Source: Victivallales bacterium
GTDB lineage: Bacteria; Verrucomicrobiota; Lentisphaeria; Oligosphaerales; Oligosphaeraceae
Length of the DNA: 9,622 nt
Assembly: GCA_017963875.1 (NCBI GenBank)
Contig: JAGCTA010000356.1
Span: 1-9,622, forward strand
Direction: 5' to 3'
Part shown: in pieces, positions 1-4,882 of the stretch
Layout of the letters: each line of letters opens with the position of its first letter
Position numbering within the stretch: the first letter of the stretch is position 1
Program-made: the position numbers and the translations under genes
The notes under the pieces: model-generated
Database searches by the model: none
The model's input: only the letters and a program-made list of their open reading frames with translations
What the model was told of the DNA's origin: nothing

Positions 1-29
1 CCCCAGGTTGAGCGTAGCGAAACCTGGGG
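1..29. repeat. Palindromic stem-loop at left edge (REP-like)
   Basis: Bases 1-9 (CCCCAGGTT) are perfectly complementary to bases 21-29 (AACCTGGGG), giving a 9-bp stem around an 11-base centre that can form two more G-C pairs (12-13 with 17-18). It lies about 70 bases past the stop of the CE15-like gene. No T-run follows on the minus strand within the window, so it is not a clear intrinsic terminator. The form resembles short intergenic palindromes dispersed in many genomes. Copy number elsewhere cannot be seen here, so the repeat label is inference. Confidence 0.55.
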
Positions 30-50
30 AAAGATGCCACAAAAGGATTA

Positions 51-67
51 CGACCTCTGAGAGGTCG
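51..67 (-). terminator. Stem-loop after CE15-like gene, possible weak terminator
   Basis: CGACCTC (51-57) pairs perfectly with GAGGTCG (61-67) around a 3-base loop. It begins about 30 bases after the stop codon of the CE15-like gene. Read on the minus strand, the hairpin is followed by TAATCCTTTTG, a short and displaced T-run, so it could act as a weak intrinsic terminator. It could equally be a second dispersed palindrome paired with the one at 1-29. Confidence 0.4.
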
Positions 68-96
68 AACCTATTCCCTAGAAAAATAGAGCGTAA

Positions 97-1344
97 TCAC
101 AATCTCGCATCTGCGAAATCCAGGAAAGCCTTCCAGTTTTCTGGCATGCATTCATGGTCGCCAGTGCGAAGATAATAGCCAATGTCGCCGATAACCGCCT
201 TCCCAGCAGGAGGCATTTCACTGATGCCGATGCCATTCATGCCAAACAACTTATAGGCGTCTGAAGCGGCAACGGCGGCAAGGAACTCGCCCTTGGGGTC
301 CGCATAGACGTCATCTGTTGCGCTGGTGACATACGCCAGACGTGGTGCGATGCATGCGATCAATTGATGCTGATCGACAGGAATGTCCGCATCATGGCCA
401 ATGAACTGGCGGAACGCGGGCACCGTCCAATGCGGATTCCACAAGTCAACCCATGTAAAATCCTCTCCGTAATAGCGATGCGAAAGTTTTGCTCCACATG
501 TCCCAGAACAGCAGGAGATTGAAAGGGCAATTCGGTCATCGTTAGCACCTGCCCACAACGCGGTCTTCCCCAGACGCGAATGACCATGGACTGCCATCTT
601 GTGCGAATTGATTTCAGGCTGGCACTCCAATGCGTCCAGAGCACGCAAAACACCCCATGCCCAGGCACTGATGGCCGCAGACGGACGCTCATCCGAGTTC
701 CAGACGGATGAGTCAAAATACATCCTGAGAATGCTGTCCTCAAAACCATACGGATGGTCGGGATAGATATCCCAATAACAGATTGTCGCACAGGCGTAAC
801 CGCGTTTCAGGCAATCTTCGAAGCAGAAACGGTACGCCTGCGCACCACGCTGGTCAACCTCCATGCGCCCATCGGTGAAGCGCGGCGAATTGAACAGCGT
901 TGGATAGCGTTTGGGCAGATGGAAACGGACGTCTGGATCATTGCTCGCAGCATGATTTCCCTTGAAGTTAAGACCAAAGAAAACGGGAACCTGCCCAGAA
1001 CGGTTATTCGGGATATACAGAAGGAGGTTCAACGTCCGCGCCATACCATTCTGCGCACAGCGGATGGCGATTTCACGGCGCGTCGCAAGACCGTCAAAGG
1101 CATTGTCAGCCTCCGCAACAATGTCGATGTCCATTTCTGCGGGACGCGGCGGAATGGCTCCATACATCAGTTCTGCGAATTGCTTCAACAGACGCGGACG
1201 TTCCGTCCGAAGAAACTCTGCGGAAGTTTTTGATTCAATCGGTGGAATCGACCACTGCGGCACAGAAGCCTCGTCCAGGTTCATCTGGTCCGCCAATGCC
1301 TGCGTTTCCGCATTAAAGTTTTCAGAAGCAAAACGCTTTTCCAT
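97..1344 (-). CDS. CE15-like glucuronoyl esterase family alpha/beta hydrolase
   Basis: This 415-residue alpha/beta hydrolase resembles the bacterial branch of carbohydrate esterase family 15, whose members cleave the ester between 4-O-methyl-glucuronate on xylan and lignin alcohols. Seen directly: the nucleophile elbow G254-H-S-R-L-G-K260 (the family pattern GxSRxGK, Ser256 nucleophile and Arg257 oxyanion support); a following Ser/Cys-rich stretch at 277-284 and G-E at 293-294; a D-Q-H at 324-326; IAPRLAYVTSATDD at 332-345 with A-D-P-x-G-E-F to 354; and G-D-H-E with likely catalytic His397. The Glu that fungal enzymes carry just after the nucleophile strand is replaced by Cys/Ser, so the acid is probably Asp343/344 or Glu353, as in some bacterial members. 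The start is supported by GAGGTGA 7 bases upstream and an in-frame TGA (1357-1359) five codons upstream. There is therefore no signal peptide, unusual for the family, which suggests cytoplasmic action on imported uronate esters. The family assignment is good; the exact substrate is unknown. Confidence 0.82.
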   Translation of the reverse strand: MEKRFASENFNAETQALADQMNLDEASVPQWSIPPIESKTSAEFLRTERPRLLKQFAELMYGAIPPRPAEMDIDIVAEADNAFDGLATRREIAIRCAQNGMARTLNLLLYIPNNRSGQVPVFFGLNFKGNHAASNDPDVRFHLPKRYPTLFNSPRFTDGRMEVDQRGAQAYRFCFEDCLKRGYACATICYWDIYPDHPYGFEDSILRMYFDSSVWNSDERPSAAISAWAWGVLRALDALECQPEINSHKMAVHGHSRLGKTALWAGANDDRIALSISCCSGTCGAKLSHRYYGEDFTWVDLWNPHWTVPAFRQFIGHDADIPVDQHQLIACIAPRLAYVTSATDDVYADPKGEFLAAVAASDAYKLFGMNGIGISEMPPAGKAVIGDIGYYLRTGDHECMPENWKAFLDFADARL

Positions 1345-1351
1345 CTGTCTT

Positions 1352-1358
1352 TCACCTC
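1352..1358 (-). promoter_or_regulatory. Ribosome binding site of the CE15-like gene
   Basis: GAGGTGA on the minus strand, 7 bases before the ATG at 1344-1342. It overlaps an in-frame TGA at 1357-1359, so translation cannot start further upstream. This fixes the N-terminus without a signal peptide. Confidence 0.75.
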
Positions 1359-1389
1359 AATTTCGCAATCATCTATTTCCCAATACTAC

Positions 1390-1418
1390 TGAAGGGAGGC
1401 CAAATTGACCTCCCTTCA
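1390..1418. repeat. Perfect 10-bp stem-loop between DUF4838 and CE15-like genes
   Basis: TGAAGGGAGG (1390-1399) is the exact reverse complement of CCTCCCTTCA (1409-1418), with a 9-base loop. It sits about 90 bases after the DUF4838 stop and 45 bases before the CE15-like start. The minus-strand bases after it (GTAGTATTGGG) contain no T-run, so it does not look like a standard rho-independent terminator. It could attenuate transcription, protect an mRNA end, or be a mobile palindrome. Confidence 0.55.
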
Positions 1419-1426
1419 TAAAGCCT

Positions 1427-1473
1427 CAGGATAGCCCGAGCCAGCTCAACGAATGAAGCATGGGCTTGTCCTG
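1427..1473. other. Imperfect long stem-loop in the same spacer
   Basis: CAGGA (1427-1431) pairs with TCCTG (1469-1473), and AGCCC (1433-1437) pairs with GGGCT (1462-1466), separated by a 1x2 internal loop and enclosing about 24 unpaired bases. It lies exactly between the perfect stem-loops at 1390-1418 and 1475-1495. Alone it is weak; its position between two strong hairpins is why it is noted. Confidence 0.35.
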
Positions 1474-1474
1474 T

Positions 1475-1495
1475 GCCGCGAACGCAGTTCGCGGC
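1475..1495. repeat. Perfect 9-bp GC-rich stem-loop just after the DUF4838 gene
   Basis: GCCGCGAAC (1475-1483) and GTTCGCGGC (1487-1495) form a perfect 9-bp stem with a 3-base loop. On the minus strand it begins 15 bases after the DUF4838 stop codon, a position expected for a terminator or mRNA 3'-end stabiliser, but no T-run follows (the next bases are ACAGGACAAG). Read-through to the CE15-like gene is therefore possible. Its compact GC-rich form is also like a REP-type repeat. Confidence 0.55.
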
Positions 1496-1510
1496 TCTTG
1501 CGGCCCACGG

Positions 1511-3853
1511 CTACTTCAGTTTAAGATACACTGGGCGCCAGATACCCGAGCGACCAATGTGCTTCTCCACGGAAATCTCCATGAAGTTCTCGCCAACCTT
1601 CAGTGGCAGTTCCTTTCCAGGCACGCTGAATGGCTTGCGCCACGAATCCGTATCGCCCTTGAAGGGATAAGGGCGATACCAGAACTTCTTGCCGTTCAGG
1701 AAGTATTCGCCAGTACCGTCAACAGCGCCGAATTCCATGCTCAGGACTTTTTCCAACTGCTCCGCAGTGACGTTGAACTTCACACGATACCACGCTTTGC
1801 CCTTGTACTCGTGGCCATTCGCCTTCTCCCATGCAAGACCAGCCTCCTGGCGCTCCCAATGGTTGTCCACGCCGATGGAGACGTATGGCACGTCGGAATT
1901 CTTGTCTGGGGAGAATTTGATTTCCCAACCTAGTTCAATAGGAAGCGCTTTGCCATCAAGAAAAAACATCAGCGGCGTCGGCCATGAATTCTCCTCGCGT
2001 TTGCGGAAAAAGCCGATATTGCAATACAACTTGGACTCATTCGCCTTGCGATAGTCGTACAAGTCACGCATGGCTTTAGCCAGTTTCAGCGACTGATGCG
2101 ACTTGTGGTAGTCATTGAACTCGCGCTGGCACTTCAGGACCATCTTCATGTCGTCATAGCCCAGACGCAGGAACTCGACACGGCGCGCGGCCATTGAGCC
2201 CTTGTCCGCCGCGACCGCTGCCTCGGCTTCCTTCAGCGCGGCTTCGCCCTCATCCAAAACATCGGGCGTATAGAACTTGACGCCGACCGTGAAGAAATTC
2301 GTATAATAACTTGAACCGACGATATTCGCTTCATCACGTTCGCGTTCAAGGATATCCTGGCCGTTCAACGTCGCCTTGCGCATGATGGCAATGAACTTGC
2401 GCAGCGCTGGCTCCGCGAGTCCGAATGCCTTGAAATAATCGTCTTCGAGATTCTTCAGTTCAGCACGGGGGCCTTTCGCCATCTTGGAAGCGATGACATA
2501 CAGGGTCAAAGCGTTGGTCGAGAAGGAGCCAGTCAGTGAATCAAGGTCGCAGGCGGCGATGCCACGCTGTGACATGAAATCACTCAAATCCGCGAACTCG
2601 GGATAATAGAGCAACGGGAAGTTATGACCGTCAAGCGTGCAGTTCGGGCGGAACATCAGGCTGACGCCCGCGTCATACCAGCCCTGCCACGTGTCCTTTG
2701 CCATTTTGACGGTGCGGTCGGACCACGGGAACATCAGCGGGGGGCAATAGCGCATCAGGATGCGCTTGTTCAGTTTAACGGTCGGCGGCTCGTAGTAGTT
2801 AGCGTAGATAAGGCCGATGATCGTGTGGTTCGGGTTCTTCTTGTCGGCCAGTTTCTGCGTTTCCAGCAGGAAATGCGCATAGCGGTTCGAGAGGCTGCCG
2901 AGTTCCTTGTACCAATAACGGTTTCTCGCTTCGAATGCCTTCTTCGCACGTTCGACTCGCCCCTCATCCTTGCTCAAGTCCCACTTGAGGCATTCTGGGC
3001 AGACGCACTGGCCAGCGGTATCGTTTTCATTGAGGTTGAGGATGGGGCCGCCGTTCCAGTTGTCAATGATAATCTTCCAGAACTCTGGATTGGTCACGCA
3101 CATGCTGGAGAAGATGGGAGCACCTCCCCTGGGGCCACGCGTACCATCGAAATTCAACTGGAAGATATTCGGATTCGTCTTGAAGTATTTGGCATAGTAG
3201 TTGCCAAAAGCATGGCCATAACCGCCATATCCAGCGGAGAAGGAATTGCGCTGGCGGCGTAGCCAGCGGAACGTCTCGTTGTAATAGCGCTTCTTGTTGG
3301 CGATATCGTTCCAGCAACTGTCGTCCGCCTGTGAAAGACGCCATTCGCAGAAGGGGAGATGCGGGATGACATCATACTGCTTTGGCGCAATCGTTAGCGA
3401 CGCCTTCTTTTCGACGTATGTTCCAATTTCGCCAGGCCAGAGGTAGCGAACGCCAAGTTCGCGCTCCAAGAACTCGCACGTAGCAAAGAACGTTCCCGCT
3501 GGAGTCCGCAGATTCTTGAATTCACCGTTTCCGTCATAGCCGACGATGTCAATCGCATTGCTGCCGATAACGACGACGCCGTGGTCCATCTTGGCTGGCG
3601 GCGCGACTTTGGCGGCTCTGCCAAGTCGAATCGGAGTCATGCCCTGCGTCGCTGCTGTGACAATCTCAAATTTTGCTCCTGTCGCCTTTTCAAGCATTTC
3701 CGCCAAATCCGCGGCGGCTTCCTGCTCAATGGAAAGTGCTTTTTGCGGGATGACGATTTCAGCCGTCACCTTGCCGTTGACAAACAAGTCGGCGGCGCTC
3801 GCACTGAACGCCAGTGCCAGAGCGGCCATCATGGTCGAGAGTTTCTTCAGCAT
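1511..3853 (-). CDS. Secreted DUF4838 (GH163-related) glycoside hydrolase
   Basis: A 780-residue exported protein. Residues 1-20 form a clear signal peptide: KK, a hydrophobic Ala/Leu core, then A-S-A before A-D. Residues about 22-155 resemble the N-terminal alpha/beta domain also found in alpha-glucuronidases and beta-hexosaminidases. Residues about 160-480 look like the DUF4838 catalytic barrel, with the family-like N-E-N-D at 275-278 followed by a Cys-x-Cys-x-x-Cys cluster (283, 285, 288). Residues about 530-610 are rich in helix, and about 640-780 form a GH2-type beta-sandwich (A-W-Y-R-V-K-F near 687, D-G-T-G-E-Y-F-L-N-G near 712) that probably binds carbohydrate. DUF4838 proteins are related to GH163, characterised in Bacteroides as endo-beta-N-acetylglucosaminidases on complex N-glycans; that activity should not be assumed here because the family is diverse. 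The start has AAAGGAA (3861-3867) 7 bases upstream. This is the only complete gene product in the window with an export signal. It is flanked by palindrome-rich spacers, so it may have its own transcription unit. Confidence 0.82.
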   Translation of the reverse strand: MLKKLSTMMAALALAFSASAADLFVNGKVTAEIVIPQKALSIEQEAAADLAEMLEKATGAKFEIVTAATQGMTPIRLGRAAKVAPPAKMDHGVVVIGSNAIDIVGYDGNGEFKNLRTPAGTFFATCEFLERELGVRYLWPGEIGTYVEKKASLTIAPKQYDVIPHLPFCEWRLSQADDSCWNDIANKKRYYNETFRWLRRQRNSFSAGYGGYGHAFGNYYAKYFKTNPNIFQLNFDGTRGPRGGAPIFSSMCVTNPEFWKIIIDNWNGGPILNLNENDTAGQCVCPECLKWDLSKDEGRVERAKKAFEARNRYWYKELGSLSNRYAHFLLETQKLADKKNPNHTIIGLIYANYYEPPTVKLNKRILMRYCPPLMFPWSDRTVKMAKDTWQGWYDAGVSLMFRPNCTLDGHNFPLLYYPEFADLSDFMSQRGIAACDLDSLTGSFSTNALTLYVIASKMAKGPRAELKNLEDDYFKAFGLAEPALRKFIAIMRKATLNGQDILERERDEANIVGSSYYTNFFTVGVKFYTPDVLDEGEAALKEAEAAVAADKGSMAARRVEFLRLGYDDMKMVLKCQREFNDYHKSHQSLKLAKAMRDLYDYRKANESKLYCNIGFFRKREENSWPTPLMFFLDGKALPIELGWEIKFSPDKNSDVPYVSIGVDNHWERQEAGLAWEKANGHEYKGKAWYRVKFNVTAEQLEKVLSMEFGAVDGTGEYFLNGKKFWYRPYPFKGDTDSWRKPFSVPGKELPLKVGENFMEISVEKHIGRSGIWRPVYLKLK

Positions 3854-3860
3854 GAGATCT

Positions 3861-3867
3861 TTCCTTT
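3861..3867 (-). promoter_or_regulatory. Ribosome binding site of the DUF4838 gene
   Basis: AAAGGAA on the minus strand, 7 bases before the ATG at 3853-3851. It sets the start so that the encoded protein opens directly with its signal peptide. The sequence around it (ACAACAAAGGAAAG) resembles that before the metallohydrolase gene (ACAACAAAAGGGAG), as though the two share a leader layout. Confidence 0.65.
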
Positions 3868-3909
3868 GTTGTTGTGGGTGAATCGAAAATCGACAAAATA
3901 TGTGGTATG

Positions 3910-3950
3910 TTCTGTCCCCTATTCTGCATTTTGCAAATTAGGGGACAGAA
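3910..3950. repeat. 41-base palindrome, copy 1 (GGGGACAG type)
   Basis: TTCTGTCCCCTA (3910-3921) is the exact reverse complement of TAGGGGACAGAA (3939-3950). The 17-base centre contains a second small stem, TGCA-TTT-TGCA (3925-3935). It lies in the 190-base spacer between the metallohydrolase and DUF4838 genes. Palindromes carrying GGGGACAG or GGGGTCAG ends are often seen near IS200-like (REP-associated tyrosine) transposases; no transposase is in this window, so that link is inference. There is no T-run of terminator type immediately after the stem on the minus strand. Confidence 0.75.
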
Positions 3951-3965
3951 TTATCATCATAAAAA

Positions 3966-4006
3966 ATATGTCCCCTATGCTGCATTTTGCAAAGTAGGTG
4001 ACAGAA
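3966..4006. repeat. 41-base palindrome, copy 2, partly degraded
   Basis: This copy matches the palindrome at 3910-3950 at 36 of 41 positions in the same orientation, with a 56-base period. The core stretch CTGCATTTTGCAAA is unchanged. The differences (positions 1, 3, 14, 29 and 34 of the unit) break several pairs of the outer stem, for example GGGGACAG becoming GGTGACAG, so this copy folds less well. The tandem pair may be a duplicated mobile palindrome or the two ends of a deleted element. Confidence 0.7.
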
Positions 4007-4043
4007 AAGACATGATTGCTATACCTGAATTGAACAAGAACCG

Positions 4044-4847
4044 TCACAGCGGGTCTTCCGCTATGGTCTTGTCGTAATTGCGCTGGAATGACTCAATGGC
4101 GATGTTCCATTCTGCGGGGTTGATGAACGCATCGGTTTCACCTGCAAGCAGTCGTTTGTATTTTCCAGGCGTGTCGTTCTGCCCGACGTGGTTGCCGATG
4201 AAAATGTCGCAGTGCTGGTCACGGCATTTGATGAGCGTGTCCTTGAAGCGTCCACGCCAGTCCTCCGCCTCCAGATGATACTCGTGGATATACTTCGACG
4301 CAATGGTGTTCATGCCCGCGCCCCCCATGGTCCCCGCGCGCAAGACACGGCCGTCATCGCCGATGGCGTTCCAGAAGAAAGAGAACGCTCCAGGCGTATG
4401 CCCTGGCGACGCAAGGCACTCGAAGGTCGTATTGCCGAACGTCAGTCGGTCGCCGTCATTGATGAGCACGTCAGGCGTGAATGGATTGAACTCCATGTTG
4501 AGTTCCTTCGCCCAGACAGTCGGCTTGGCACCTGTGACCATGTCATAATCTTCCGCGCCAATGTAGGTCTTTGCCGTCGGGACGAGATTAAGCAGTGCTG
4601 TGGTCGCGCCTGAATGGTCGATATGGCCGTGCGAATGGACAATCCAACGGATGTCCTGCGGGTCAAAGCCGAGTTGCCGCATATTTTCAAGCACGAGGTA
4701 GAGGGATTCCTGATAACCTGAATCAAGTATCAAGAGGCCGTCGCCTGTATCGATCAAATGCGTCGAAGCGGGGCGTGTCCCGATGAAATACAGATTGCCG
4801 AAGATTTTGAAAGGGGCCATGCGGCCTTCCCACGGTTTCCAGAGCAT
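4044..4847 (-). CDS. Metallo-beta-lactamase-fold hydrolase, B3-like metal site
   Basis: A 267-residue metallo-beta-lactamase superfamily protein with no signal peptide. Metal-binding motifs are visible: L-D-S-G-Y near 41-45; H73-x-H75-x-D77-H78, preceded by an extra His71; S-P-G-H150-T-P-G; and H220 in G-N-H-V-G near the C-terminus. Where many superfamily enzymes carry a bridging Asp, this one has A-G-T-M (171-174). Ligands H73/H75/H150, D77/H78 and the late H220 match the arrangement of subclass B3-like enzymes. The family includes lactonases, esterases and other hydrolases as well as lactamases. A cytoplasmic enzyme in a sugar-degradation operon is more likely to act on a metabolite such as a lactone or phosphodiester than on an antibiotic; this is inference. 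The start has AGGGAGA (4854-4860) 6 bases upstream and an in-frame TGA at 4869-4871. It is 35 bases after the glycyl radical enzyme gene, so the two are probably cotranscribed. Confidence 0.85.
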   Translation of the reverse strand: MLWKPWEGRMAPFKIFGNLYFIGTRPASTHLIDTGDGLLILDSGYQESLYLVLENMRQLGFDPQDIRWIVHSHGHIDHSGATTALLNLVPTAKTYIGAEDYDMVTGAKPTVWAKELNMEFNPFTPDVLINDGDRLTFGNTTFECLASPGHTPGAFSFFWNAIGDDGRVLRAGTMGGAGMNTIASKYIHEYHLEAEDWRGRFKDTLIKCRDQHCDIFIGNHVGQNDTPGKYKRLLAGETDAFINPAEWNIAIESFQRNYDKTIAEDPL

Positions 4848-4853
4848 TGTTTG

Positions 4854-4860
4854 TCTCCCT
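4854..4860 (-). promoter_or_regulatory. Ribosome binding site of the metallohydrolase gene
   Basis: AGGGAGA on the minus strand, 6 bases before the ATG at 4847-4845. It favours this start over the internal Met at codon 10, which has no comparable site. Confidence 0.65.
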
Positions 4861-4882
4861 TTTGTTGTTCAGTTACACTGTC

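Noticed and set aside
754..1408. Two overlapping plus-strand open frames (159 and 148 residues) opposite the CE15-like gene
   Set aside because: They overlap each other and the antisense of a recognised enzyme, and neither resembles a known family. They are treated as shadow frames.
2624..3262. Open frame of 212 residues on the plus strand inside the DUF4838 gene
   Set aside because: It is antisense to a well-supported secreted protein, shows no recognisable domain or ribosome binding site, and its Val/Arg-rich composition is what the reverse complement of this gene would give.
3854..3909. Promoter for the DUF4838 gene
   Set aside because: The stretch is AT-rich in part, but no pair of -35 and -10 boxes with acceptable spacing could be picked out with confidence.
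3910..4006. Possible CRISPR array
   Set aside because: There are only two copies, they are palindromes with a 15-base gap rather than spacers of normal length, and there are no cas genes.
4044..4847. Antibiotic-resistance beta-lactamase
   Set aside because: The metal ligands are B3-like, but there is no export signal and the operon is catabolic, so a resistance role is not supported.
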